The notes under the pieces are model-generated. The model was given only the letters and a program-made list of their open reading frames with translations. It had not been told where the DNA came from and ran no database searches. Positions 46,283 through 54,512 of a stretch of DNA of 64,000 bases are shown here, piece after piece. Source of the DNA: Ruegeria arenilitoris (GTDB lineage: Bacteria > Pseudomonadota > Alphaproteobacteria > Rhodobacterales > Rhodobacteraceae); contig NZ_WQHP01000006.1 in NCBI RefSeq assembly GCF_013035315.1, forward strand, positions 1-64,000, written 5' to 3'. Position 1 is the first letter of the stretch; each line of letters opens with the position of its first letter. The translations under genes were made by a program, and so were the position numbers.

Positions 46283-47899
46283 TCAACCGAGGCGCGCGAC
46301 CAAGGCATCCGTGTCCAAACCGGACACCGACCCCGGGATGCGCCCGCTATTGCCCGTAAGCCGGGCCGCAATATAGCCGTCCGCCACCGCGCCGGGGGCA
46401 TGGCGCAGCAACTGGCAGGCCGTCAGCAGCAGCGCCGTGTTCTCGACGAACCAGCGCGCTTCGGCTTCTGCGGGCAGTCCGGGCCAACGTTCGCGATGGG
46501 CCTTGAGTGCTTCGTCAAAGCGCCGGTCGGCCCCGGTAGCCTTGTCCAGTTCAACCTGCAACGCCTCGGCCGCCAGTGGGTCACGGGCGATGGTGCGCAG
46601 AATATCCAGACAGATCACGTTGCCTGACCCTTCCCAAATGCTATTGAGCGGCGCTTCGCGGTAGAGGAGGGGCATCTGCGTGTCTTCGACGTAGCCCATG
46701 CCACCCAGCACCTCCATCGCTTCGACGACCACTGTGGGGCAGCGTTTGTTGTTCAGGAATTTGGCCAGAGCGACGCTGATGCGGGCAAAGGCTTTGTCCT
46801 CGTCCGTCTGACCGTCAAAGGCCTGAGCAACCCGCATTCCAAGGGTCAGTGCGCCTTCCCAGTCCAACACAAGGTCGGCCAAAACCGACCGCATCAGGGG
46901 TTGATCGATCAAACGGCGCTGAAAGGCGCTGCGGTGCAAGACCCAGTGGTGGGCTTCGACAAGGGCTGCGCGCATCAGGCCTGCGGGTGCGACAGCTGTG
47001 TCGAGGCGCGTATGATGCACCATCTCGATGATCGTGCGAACACCAGCGCCTTCGTCCCCGAGTTGATAGGCAAGAGCGTCATGATACTCGATTTCAGACG
47101 AGGCGTTGGCCTTGTTCCCCAGCTTGTCTTTAAGGCGCATCAGGTGGATCGCATTGCGTTCGCCTTCCAGCCAGCGGGGTACTAGGAAACAGGTCAGACC
47201 GCCGGGCGCTTGCGCCAAGGTCAGGAAGCCGTCGCACATCGGAGCTGAACAGAACCATTTGTGACCGCGCAACCGCCAATGATCGCCATCCCGCGTGGCG
47301 ATGGTGGTGTTGGCGCGCACGTCTGAACCACCCTGTTTCTCGGTCATCGCCATGCCCAGCGTGGCGCTTGTTTTTTGTTCGATGGGTTTCGTCGACGGAT
47401 CATAGCCGCGAGCCATCAGCCTGGGCCGCCAGATTGCAGCGATGTCGCCGTTGGCCTCAAGCGCAGGGATCGCGGCATATGTCATGGTCAGGGGACAGCA
47501 ATGACCGGGTTCGATCTGACCTGCCATATACATCATTGCGGCATGGGTGGCGTGGCCGCCAGGTTGCCCATCCCAGGCCAACGACGCGTAACCCGCGGAT
47601 TGGCTGATCTCCATGATCTTGTGATACGACGGGTGAAAGCGCACCTCATCCAAACGCCGGCCACCCTGATCAAACAGTCGCAGTTCCGGCGGGTGGCGAT
47701 TTGCCTCGCGCCCCAATTCTCGGGTTTCGGAGCGGCCCAAGACGTCGCCATAGGATGCCAGCGGGTCGGTGCGCGCGCCAGAAAAGCGTGCTGTGTTCTG
47801 TAGCGCGAGATCGGACGACCAGACATTCGCATCGCCGCGTGAGGGCGGTTGGTTCACCACGTCGTGGGTAGGCAGCGTGTGGCGGGCTTGGGATGTCAT
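46283..47899 (-). CDS. aidB: AidB-like acyl-CoA dehydrogenase
   Basis: A 538-residue acyl-CoA dehydrogenase with the extended amino terminus of AidB (FSGARTDPLASYGDVLG). The flavin-binding stretch GMAMTEKQGGSDVRANTT is near residue 190 and IWEGSGNVICLDILR near residue 430. AidB is part of the adaptive response to alkylation in E. coli; related isovaleryl-CoA dehydrogenases differ little in sequence, so the function is probable, not certain. It lies between ttcA and yidD on the same strand. Confidence 0.82.
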   Translation of the reverse strand: MTSQARHTLPTHDVVNQPPSRGDANVWSSDLALQNTARFSGARTDPLASYGDVLGRSETRELGREANRHPPELRLFDQGGRRLDEVRFHPSYHKIMEISQSAGYASLAWDGQPGGHATHAAMMYMAGQIEPGHCCPLTMTYAAIPALEANGDIAAIWRPRLMARGYDPSTKPIEQKTSATLGMAMTEKQGGSDVRANTTIATRDGDHWRLRGHKWFCSAPMCDGFLTLAQAPGGLTCFLVPRWLEGERNAIHLMRLKDKLGNKANASSEIEYHDALAYQLGDEGAGVRTIIEMVHHTRLDTAVAPAGLMRAALVEAHHWVLHRSAFQRRLIDQPLMRSVLADLVLDWEGALTLGMRVAQAFDGQTDEDKAFARISVALAKFLNNKRCPTVVVEAMEVLGGMGYVEDTQMPLLYREAPLNSIWEGSGNVICLDILRTIARDPLAAEALQVELDKATGADRRFDEALKAHRERWPGLPAEAEARWFVENTALLLTACQLLRHAPGAVADGYIAARLTGNSGRIPGSVSGLDTDALVARLG

Positions 47900-47966
47900 C
47901 TGGACCTCGTGCTCAGCTGCTCCAAGTGTTCAGCCGAGCGTTGAAACGGTCAAGTCTGACGGCGGG

Positions 47967-48215
47967 TCACGAACAGCAGCCGCTGTCGTCCTTTCGATCG
48001 GGCACCGGATCGTATCCATCGCCGCCCCAGGGGTGGCAGCGTCCAATCCGGCGGGCTGCCAGCCAGCTACCTTTTAAAACGCCGTGCTTCTCGAGCGCCT
48101 CCAGAGCATATGCCGAGCAAGTAGGCTGATACCGGCAGTTGAAGCCGACCCACGGGCTGAACACCAACCGATAAACCCGGATGGGCAGGGCAACGATATG
48201 GGACAGAAAGGTCAT
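47967..48215 (-). CDS. yidD: Membrane-protein insertion efficiency factor YidD
   Basis: An 82-residue protein with the YidD signature: [20 protein letters not shown] near the start and [18 protein letters not shown] near the end, with the conserved cysteines. It assists YidC-dependent insertion. It overlaps rnpA by four bases. In many genomes yidC follows directly; here three unrelated genes intervene. Confidence 0.93.
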   Translation of the reverse strand: MTFLSHIVALPIRVYRLVFSPWVGFNCRYQPTCSAYALEALEKHGVLKGSWLAARRIGRCHPWGGDGYDPVPDRKDDSGCCS

Positions 48216-48643
48216 TTCCGGTCGCTGTGGATCTTGCGCAGCGCATAGCGCAGATCACCCAGCAATGCTGCGTACGGGCGGTTCGCAGTCGTATCCGCCC
48301 GGCCGATCAGAACATAGTCCCAATCCGCGTGGCCATGGGCCAACAGAACGGCGCGCGCGGCCTCGCGCAGCCGACGCTTGGCGCGGTTGCGGGCAACTGC
48401 ATTTCCGACTTTCTTGGAACAGGTGAACCCGACGCGGATGCCTTCGGCCTCGCCTTCGGCCCGTTTGCGGCCCTGCACCATCATCGACGACGTGCCCTGC
48501 CTGCGCGCACGTGCGGCTTTCAGGAAATCGGACCGTTTCTTCAAAACGGTCAAGGGTTCAGGCGCGCAAACGGACGCCGCCGGGGGCTTGACCCTCGGCT
48601 GGTTGCTACCATCCTCAGGGGCCTCCGGCGGCGTCATGTTCAT
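48212..48643 (-). CDS. rnpA: Ribonuclease P protein component
   Basis: A 143-residue RnpA with the RNR motif [19 protein letters not shown] near residue 85. It assists the RNase P RNA in processing tRNA 5' ends. The first 35 residues are a non-conserved charged leader ([20 protein letters not shown]), so an internal start is possible though none has better signals. It follows rpmH after 19 bases. Confidence 0.92.
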   Translation of the reverse strand: MNMTPPEAPEDGSNQPRVKPPAASVCAPEPLTVLKKRSDFLKAARARRQGTSSMMVQGRKRAEGEAEGIRVGFTCSKKVGNAVARNRAKRRLREAARAVLLAHGHADWDYVLIGRADTTANRPYAALLGDLRYALRKIHSDRK

Positions 48644-48662
48644 AACCTGATCGGTGAGCGGT

Positions 48663-48797
48663 TTATGCGCTCAGCGACTTGCGGCCGCGTGCGCGACGTG
48701 CGTTCAGGATCTTGCGGCCGGCCTTGGTGGCCATGCGCGCGCGGAAACCGTGGCGGCGTTTGCGAACCAGGTTCGAAGGCTGATAGGTGCGTTTCAT
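48663..48797 (-). CDS. rpmH: 50S ribosomal protein L34
   Basis: A 44-residue, highly basic protein read on the minus strand: [20 protein letters not shown] followed by a stretch ending GRKSLSA. This is the complete L34 sequence and length. It opens the rpmH-rnpA-yidD transcript. The 270 bases between it and the divergent TVP38 gene must hold both promoters; I see no clear boxes. Confidence 0.95.
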
Positions 48798-49067
48798 CGC
48801 TCCGTCTCCAATCTATAGCGGTCGGGTGCGGCGCGGATTCGCCTGGCCCTAGTGTTCGAAGCCTGTCCTCTACTGGGTAGCGGGGGGTAAGTCAAACCCC
48901 TAGGTGGGGGTTTTCGCGCCTTTTGCAACAATTCTGTAACCACAGCGGGCAAAAGGTTTCAAAACACCGGTTTTCATAGCCCTATCCCTCACATTCCCTG
49001 CCGTAAAGATCAACGCCCCGTGAGGCCCCTGTTGCGCGGCGCACAAGCAGCGCATGTTGGGGACAAG

Positions 49068-49826
49068 ATGAAACGCACGAAATCGGACAGCGTCATGAGC
49101 GATACAACTCAGGCCCCGCGCAGCGGGCTTGCGCGACACATACCTTTGTTGGTGATTCTCGCCGTGGCGGCGGTGGGGTTCTTTACGCTGGGCGACTACC
49201 TGACATTCGAGACCCTGCGCGACAACCGCGAGGCCCTGCTGGAATGGCGTGACACGCATTATTGGTCGATGGCCGGGGTGTTCATCGCGGTCTATATCGT
49301 GATCGTCGCCTTCTCGCTGCCCGGCGCGGCAGTCGCATCGATGACCGGGGGGTTCCTGTTCGGCCTGTTCGCAGGCACCGTTTTCAATGTCTTTGCCGCC
49401 ACAATCGGTGCCTCGGCGATCTTCCTTGCTGCACGCTGGGGGTTGGGCGAATCTCTGACCGCGCGACTGGAGTCGTCTGAAGGGACGATCAAAAAGCTCA
49501 AGGACGGTCTGCGCGAAAATGAGATCTCGGTCCTGTTCCTGCTGCGTCTTGTGCCGGTGGTGCCATTCTTCGTCGCCAATTTGGTACCAGCATTGGTCGG
49601 CGTGAAATTCCGCAATTTCCTTATCACCACGGCGCTGGGCATTATTCCGGGCGGCATCGTTTACACTTGGATCGGCGTTGGTCTGGGCGGTGTGTTTGAT
49701 CGGGGCGAAACGCCGGATGTCTCGTTGCTGTGGGAACCGTTTGTCATTGGCCCGATCATCGGCTTGTGTGTTCTAGCTGCGCTGCCAATCGTCATCAAAT
49801 CGCTGCGTGGCCGAAAGGACGGCTGA
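49068..49826 (+). CDS. TVP38/TMEM64 (DedA-like) membrane protein
   Basis: A 252-residue membrane protein of the SNARE-associated/VTT family. After a hydrophobic segment at residues 25-47 it has the conserved core GAAVASMTGGFLFGLFAGTVFN-like region near 90-115 and LRLVPVVPFFVANLVPALVG near 165-185, then a terminal span. The family is implicated in lipid flipping and envelope maintenance. The ATG at 49068 has GGGGACAAG before it; an ATG at 49095 is a possible alternative. It is followed after four bases by the flavoprotein gene. Confidence 0.8.
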   Translation: MKRTKSDSVMSDTTQAPRSGLARHIPLLVILAVAAVGFFTLGDYLTFETLRDNREALLEWRDTHYWSMAGVFIAVYIVIVAFSLPGAAVASMTGGFLFGLFAGTVFNVFAATIGASAIFLAARWGLGESLTARLESSEGTIKKLKDGLRENEISVLFLLRLVPVVPFFVANLVPALVGVKFRNFLITTALGIIPGGIVYTWIGVGLGGVFDRGETPDVSLLWEPFVIGPIIGLCVLAALPIVIKSLRGRKDG

Positions 49827-49830
49827 AATC

Positions 49831-51249
49831 ATGCAAGAGCTGAAAACCGATATCCTGGTGATCGGGGCCGGGTCAGGCGGCCTGTCGGTCGCGGCAGGTG
49901 CAAGCCAGATGGGCGCAGACGTCATTCTGCTGGAAGGCCACAAGATGGGCGGAGACTGCCTTAACTTTGGCTGCGTCCCCTCCAAGGCGCTGATCGCCAG
50001 CGGTAAGGCAGCCTATGGGCAAGCGCATGCATCAGCGCTGGGCGTTGCCGACGTCGTACCCCAGGTGGACTACGCAGCGGCCAAGGACCATGTGCATGAC
50101 GTGATTGCGCAGATTGAACCGATGGACAGTCAGGAACGGTTCGAAGGCTTGGGCGTCACGGTGATCCGCGAATTCGGTAGTTTTGTCTCTCCGACCCAGG
50201 TGCAGGCGGGCGACCACCTGATCACTGCGCGCCGGGTTGTGATTGCAACCGGCTCGTCTCCTTTGGTGCCGCCGATCCCCGGTCTGGATCAGGTGCCGTT
50301 CTATACCAACGAAACCATCTTCGACCTGCGCGACAAGCCTGAACATCTGTTGATCATTGGCGGCGGCCCTATCGGCATGGAAATGGCGCAGGCCCATATC
50401 CGGCTAGGCTGCAAAGTCACGGTGATCGAAGGGATGACAGCGCTGGGCAAAGACGACCCAGAGGCGGCAGAGATCGTGCTGGATACGCTCCGCGCAGAAG
50501 GTGTGGAGATCCACGAAAACGCAATGGTGGCGCAGATTCGGGACAACAATGGCACTGTTGAGGTCGTGACCGAGAAGGGCGAGATTTACACAGGCTCGCA
50601 TCTGTTGCTGGCAGCCGGACGCAAGGCCAATACCGACCGGTTGAATCTGCAGGCTGCCGGGATTGAACCGACCCGCACCGGGATCAAGGTTGACGAGGCG
50701 CTGCGCACCACGAACCGCAAAGTCTATGCAATCGGCGACGTGGCCGGTGGCCTGCAATTCACGCATGTGGCTGGCTATCACGCCGGGATCATCATCCGTT
50801 CGGCTCTGTTCGGGCTGCCGTCCAAGGCCAAAACCGCGCATATCCCCTGGGCAACCTATACGGACCCGGAACTGGCTCAGGTTGGCCTGACCGAAGCGCA
50901 GGCCCGCGCCCAACATGGCGACAGGGTCGAAATCGCGCGGTTTGACTACCACCACAACGACCGTGCCATTTCCGAGCGTAAGACGAAGGGCTTCATTAAA
51001 GTCATGGTCGTAAAAGGTCGACCTGTTGGGGCCACAATCGTGGGTCATCAGGCGGGGGAACTGATCAACTTGTGGTCGCTGGCATTGGCCAATAACCTGA
51101 AGATGGGGCAGATTGCTGCGATGGTTTCGCCCTATCCGACGGTCGGAGAGCTTAACAAAAGGGTGGCGGGTGCCTATTTCTCGCCAAGGCTGTTTGAGAA
51201 TCAGACGGTTAAACGAGTGGTCAGGTTCGTCCAGCGCTGGATCCCCTGA
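49831..51249 (+). CDS. Mercuric-reductase-like pyridine nucleotide-disulfide oxidoreductase
   Basis: A 472-residue FAD-dependent enzyme: dinucleotide motif VIGAGSGGLSVAAGA near residue 10, redox pair GDCLNFGCVPSKA near residue 45, NAD(P)H motif IGGGPIGMEMAQ near 175 and the carboxy-terminal dimer domain ending MVSPYPTVGELNKRVAGAYF. It lacks the terminal vicinal cysteines of MerA and the HPT motif of lipoamide dehydrogenase, so it is neither true MerA nor Lpd. The TVP38 plus flavoprotein pairing, sometimes seen as a fusion, suggests joint action at the membrane. Confidence 0.85.
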   Translation: MQELKTDILVIGAGSGGLSVAAGASQMGADVILLEGHKMGGDCLNFGCVPSKALIASGKAAYGQAHASALGVADVVPQVDYAAAKDHVHDVIAQIEPMDSQERFEGLGVTVIREFGSFVSPTQVQAGDHLITARRVVIATGSSPLVPPIPGLDQVPFYTNETIFDLRDKPEHLLIIGGGPIGMEMAQAHIRLGCKVTVIEGMTALGKDDPEAAEIVLDTLRAEGVEIHENAMVAQIRDNNGTVEVVTEKGEIYTGSHLLLAAGRKANTDRLNLQAAGIEPTRTGIKVDEALRTTNRKVYAIGDVAGGLQFTHVAGYHAGIIIRSALFGLPSKAKTAHIPWATYTDPELAQVGLTEAQARAQHGDRVEIARFDYHHNDRAISERKTKGFIKVMVVKGRPVGATIVGHQAGELINLWSLALANNLKMGQIAAMVSPYPTVGELNKRVAGAYFSPRLFENQTVKRVVRFVQRWIP

Positions 51250-51267
51250 CCGGGAAAGGAGCGCCAA

Positions 51268-52650
51268 TTGAACTCGCTGTCGGGCCGTTTTCTGATCCTG
51301 ACAACGGTCTTCGTGATGTTGGCCGAGATATTGATCTTTGTGCCCTCAATCGCGCGATTCCGTGAGGATTTCCTGCTGAACCGGCTTGAGCGTGCGCAGA
51401 TCGCCTCGCTGGCTTTGCTGGCTGATGACATGCTGGCCGACGAACTCGAGGCTGAGCTACTGGCCAATGCAGGCGTCTATAATGTTGTGCTGCGCCGGGA
51501 CGAGGTGCGGCAGCTGATGCTGTCCTCGCCCATTCCGGAGCAGATCACCAAGACATATGATCTGCGCGATGCCGGTCCTTTGGTCCTGATCCGCGATGCG
51601 CTGGCACGTCTGTTCACCCCGGAAAACGAAGTGATCCGCGTGATCGGCGAGCCGGTCAAAGGGGCAGGGCTGTTGATCGAGGTTACAATCGACAGCATGC
51701 CTTTGCGCATGGCGATGACAGACTACGGTCTTCGCATCCTGGGCTTGTCCTTCGTGATTTCCATCATCACCGCGTTCTTTCTGTTCCTGGCTGTCCGGGT
51801 CGTTCTGGTCAAGCCGATCAAAAGCGTGGTCGGATACATGCAGCGCTATGCCGGGGCACCCGAAGACGCGCGGGGGATCATCTCACCAAATTCCAAAGTA
51901 ACCGAACTCCGCGAGGCGGAAGAGGCGTTGCAGCAATTGCAAACGGAACTGACCCAGGCCCTGAAACAGCGCGAACGTCTGGCGCAGCTGGGCGGTGCGG
52001 TGGCAAAGGTCAGCCATGATCTGCGAAACATTCTGACTTCGGCGCAATTGTTCACGGATCGGATCGAAACCAGCGATGATCCATTGGTGCGGCGGATGGC
52101 ACCCAAACTTGTGAACTCGATAACCCGCGCCGTGTCCTTGTGCGAAAGCACGCTGGCATTCGGGCGCGCGGAAGAGCCCGCGCCGACCCTGACCATGGTG
52201 CCCCTGCGCGACATCGCCGAAGACGTTGTGGCCAGTGAACAGCTAGCGGTCGCGGATGCCTGCGTTGAGATCGTGAATGAGGTGCCAAATGACCTCGTAG
52301 CCCGTGCAGACCCTGAGCAGATATTCCGTGTGATGATGAACCTTGTCCGCAACGCACGGCAGGCACTCATCGCGTCGGGCAAACCCGGTAAAGTCACTAT
52401 CGCGGGCTGTGAGCATGATACCAGCTGGTGCATCGAGATCCGCGACAATGGTCCAGGTTTGCCGCCCAAAGCGCGTGAAAACCTGTTTACCCCGTTTCAG
52501 GGCGGTGTACGCAAAGGCGGTTCCGGGTTGGGGCTTGCGATCTCACAAGAACTGGTGCGCGGGCACGGCGGAGACCTCGTGCTTGCGGAATCCGGACCCG
52601 AGGGCACAACCTTCGAAATCAGGCTTCCCCGGGGCGATGGGACTTTTTGA
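51268..52650 (+). CDS. Membrane sensor histidine kinase
   Basis: A 460-residue sensor kinase: membrane segments near residues 7-25 and 158-180, a roughly 130-residue periplasmic sensor between, a HAMP-like linker, a coiled coil (REAEEALQQLQTELTQALKQ), phosphoacceptor H250 in KVSHDLRNIL, and an HATPase domain with N box NLVRNARQAL, G1 DNGPGLP and G2 GGSGLGLAIS. The start is TTG with AAAGGA at the right spacing. No response regulator gene is adjacent, so it is an orphan kinase in this window. Confidence 0.87.
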   Translation: MNSLSGRFLILTTVFVMLAEILIFVPSIARFREDFLLNRLERAQIASLALLADDMLADELEAELLANAGVYNVVLRRDEVRQLMLSSPIPEQITKTYDLRDAGPLVLIRDALARLFTPENEVIRVIGEPVKGAGLLIEVTIDSMPLRMAMTDYGLRILGLSFVISIITAFFLFLAVRVVLVKPIKSVVGYMQRYAGAPEDARGIISPNSKVTELREAEEALQQLQTELTQALKQRERLAQLGGAVAKVSHDLRNILTSAQLFTDRIETSDDPLVRRMAPKLVNSITRAVSLCESTLAFGRAEEPAPTLTMVPLRDIAEDVVASEQLAVADACVEIVNEVPNDLVARADPEQIFRVMMNLVRNARQALIASGKPGKVTIAGCEHDTSWCIEIRDNGPGLPPKARENLFTPFQGGVRKGGSGLGLAISQELVRGHGGDLVLAESGPEGTTFEIRLPRGDGTF

Positions 52651-52670
52651 AATTTTTTTGAAGAATCGAC

Positions 52671-52699
52671 TTGCACGTCCCGAACACCGGGTCTACATA
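52671..52699 (+). promoter_or_regulatory. Candidate tRNA-Arg promoter
   Basis: TTGCAC (52671-52676) and TACATA (52694-52699) are 17 bases apart, and the tRNA begins 15 bases after the -10 box. Spacing is ideal, box matches are moderate. Confidence 0.4.
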
Positions 52700-52714
52700 C
52701 CGCCTCACCAACGC

Positions 52715-52791
52715 GGACCGATAGCTCAGCTGGATAGAGTACTTGACTACGAATCAAGGGGTCGGGGGTTCGAATCCTCCTCGGTCCGCCA
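52715..52791 (+). tRNA. tRNA-Arg (anticodon ACG)
   Basis: The sequence folds into a full cloverleaf of 77 bases. The acceptor stem GGACCGA pairs with TCGGTCC, followed by discriminator G and encoded CCA. The D arm is TAGCTCAGCTGGATAGAG, and the anticodon stem CTTGA/TCAAG holds the loop CTACGAA with anticodon ACG at 52749-52751. The T arm is GGGGGTTCGAATCCTCC. It reads CGN arginine codons through inosine. Genes of phage character begin just downstream, so its 3' end may have served as an integration site. Confidence 0.96.
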
Positions 52792-52903
52792 CTGGTTTAC
52801 ACTTGAAAATAAAGACTTAGACGGAGTGGCCCAGTTGTTGATTTCGCGGGCTTTTTACTCAAGGCAACTTTGAGGCAACCGTTCTGGGTAAAAAAGGATG
52901 TTT

Positions 52904-53281
52904 TCACCCCAATTCATACGGTCCACCCTCCTGTAAATCGCCGAATACTGCCCATGCCTCGTGGCATGCGTTTGCGAGTGCTATGTCATCTTCGGGAATG
53001 CTGTCCTTGAAATTGGGGTAGGCCATTCGGTCGCCCAAGTTCATCAGCACCGTCATCAGGTGGTTGCGTGGAATGAACGCCCGGAAGCGATAGTCGCCGC
53101 CGGGTGTTTCGATCACTTCGCCGTCCATACCATAGTCGCGCAGAAGTTCGGCGTCCTGAGCGCGGCGGAACCGCAGACTGACGCGAGAACCGATGTTCGG
53201 CCCGCTGGTTTTGCCGTCCTCATCCTTTGCAACGGCAGAGAAGAAGCCCGAACCCTCGGGCGTCGAGAATGCTACCCACAT
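52904..53281 (-). CDS. Uncharacterised protein downstream of tRNA-Arg
   Basis: A 125-residue acidic, soluble protein with a strong AGGAGG before its ATG, so it is probably real. I do not recognise it. The carboxy half MAYPNFKDSIPEDDIALANA and CHEAWAVFGDLQ, with a compact beta-rich front (RVSLRFRRAQDAELLRDYG), suggests a small single-domain protein. It lies between tRNA-Arg and a DUF5681 gene and may be cargo or relic of an integrated element. Confidence 0.6.
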   Translation of the reverse strand: MWVAFSTPEGSGFFSAVAKDEDGKTSGPNIGSRVSLRFRRAQDAELLRDYGMDGEVIETPGGDYRFRAFIPRNHLMTVLMNLGDRMAYPNFKDSIPEDDIALANACHEAWAVFGDLQEGGPYELG

Positions 53282-53436
53282 ATGCAGGTCCTCCTAATTT
53301 TTTTGGAAAAGGGCGCCTTCTCTATCAAATACGATATAGGGTCGTCAACTCGAGGGGGATTACGTGCGCGGGCGCACGGCCTGTAGGCACAAACCCAAAC
53401 CTCCACACCTGGCAGTAGCTACGTGATGGTTGGAGA

Positions 53437-53832
53437 CTATTCGTCGTCATCCAGTTTTGCCTCAATCACCTTCTGTTGAGCCAATCTCTCTGGAAGGCGG
53501 TCGCTGATGTCTTTGAGCCGCTGTGTTGGATTGACGCTCATGTCTACAGTTCCGCTGTGGGTGTGCGTGATGCTAACGCCATCAGCGCGTCCGAATGCTC
53601 GGTCCTGAGCTAGGGCCAGCAAGGCAATTTGTTCTTTGCCCGAAAGTTTTCCTGATACAAATTCACCATTCTCATCTCGGCGATTGAAGAGTTCGTCCAT
53701 CGACAACAGATCGTTCATGCGTTTCACAGCGATCTCGCCGTTCGACTGGATCAACTTTCTTGTCTCGGGGTCCAGCTTGGGTCGCCCACCCGGATTTCCG
53801 GAATTACCGGTCTTGAAGAGTGGTGTTGGCAT
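53437..53832 (-). CDS. DUF5681 protein, prophage-type
   Basis: A 131-residue protein starting MPTPLFKTGNSGNPGGRPKL; the FKTGNSGNPGGRPK stretch is the DUF5681 signature, usually found next to terminase and other phage or mobile-element genes. The rest is helical and charged. AGGAG lies ahead of the start. No terminase, capsid or integrase is present nearby, so it looks like a stranded relic. Confidence 0.65.
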   Translation of the reverse strand: MPTPLFKTGNSGNPGGRPKLDPETRKLIQSNGEIAVKRMNDLLSMDELFNRRDENGEFVSGKLSGKEQIALLALAQDRAFGRADGVSITHTHSGTVDMSVNPTQRLKDISDRLPERLAQQKVIEAKLDDDE

Positions 53833-54070
53833 AGTGAACTCCTCTGTTCTCAGAAAGCGAATGCACCAAGCAATAACTATCTATTTTATATACTATAATT
53901 CGGTTTGAGTTGCGAATACTTGTGCATTTTGCTGCGGGGCTGCGCGGTAGTCATGTCCGAACTACTGTCACAGCGGATTTTTGGTCAGCGTCTGCTATCG
54001 TGCCGAGCGATCATTAACTGCAGAAAGTTCGACTGTTTGCTGCCGAAAGACTGCTTCGCGGCGCTTAGCC

Positions 54071-54097
54071 GTCATCCGACAAAAACGGTCGGATGAC
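54071..54097. repeat. Perfect 10-bp inverted repeat
   Basis: GTCATCCGAC (54071-54080) is complementary to GTCGGATGAC (54088-54097) around a seven-base loop AAAAACG. No T run follows on either strand, so it is more like a protein-binding palindrome or a recombination site than a terminator. Confidence 0.55.
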
Positions 54098-54214
54098 CAC
54101 GTTGAGACCCAAAGTTACCGGGTGCTGCAGCCCGCGCTAACGACCGCAATGCGCAGAAAGCGGACTTTGCAAAGTCTTGGGTACAGATCGTAATAGAAGT
54201 CTATTTTCTCAGAA

Positions 54215-54306
54215 CTCTGGGCCTAAGCATCGCTGGCTGAGGATTAGAAGCTCGAACGACGGATTCAGTTTCAAGGTTCAAATCCATCTCAGCGGATCGC
54301 CCAGAG
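54215..54306. ncRNA. Candidate structured RNA with nested helices
   Basis: Several helices nest concentrically. CTCTGGGC (54215-54222) pairs with GCCCAGAG (54299-54306), and GCTGA (54236-54240) with TCAGC (54289-54293). Then GGATT (54241-54245) pairs with AATCC (54281-54285) and GAAC (54254-54257) with GTTC (54276-54279). The interior contains GGTTCAAATCC, like a tRNA T arm, but no full cloverleaf can be drawn. It may be a small RNA or a decayed tRNA-like att relic. Confidence 0.3.
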
Positions 54307-54512
54307 ACTGTTGATCTTCCCCGAGTTCAGAGCGGAGTGAACAGATAGAATGATGCGGCGTGACGCCAATTTATTTCCTACCGACCCGGAGCGGGCAGGG
54401 TTTGGCTCAAGGCAGTTCCAGGAAGGGTCAAGATAAACGCAGAAAACAAATGGCTGAACAGATTTCTGGACTGTGACATAGATGATCTTCGCCGAGGTTG
54501 GGTGTGGGTGAA

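Larger units (their letters stand above)
53833..54512. other. Gene-poor stretch with inverted repeats
   Basis: About 680 bases without a convincing gene. It contains a perfect 10-bp inverted repeat (54071-54097), text CAGAAAGCGGACTTTGCAAAGTC near 54152 that recurs in part near 58300-58375, and the nested-helix element at 54215-54306. Base composition is lower in GC than in the ribosomal region. I read it as a degraded junction between the tRNA-associated relic and the sulfatase locus. Confidence 0.5.

Noticed and set aside
52792..52903. Possible terminator or integrase remnant after tRNA-Arg
   Set aside because: The inverted GCCC/GGGC pair before TTTTT is only four base pairs, and no readable integrase fragment is present in any frame.
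54236..54294. Possible tRNA gene with GGTTCAAATCC
   Set aside because: A seven-pair acceptor-like stem exists, but only 58 bases lie within it, the T stem is mispaired and no D or anticodon arm can be formed. Kept only as a candidate structured element.
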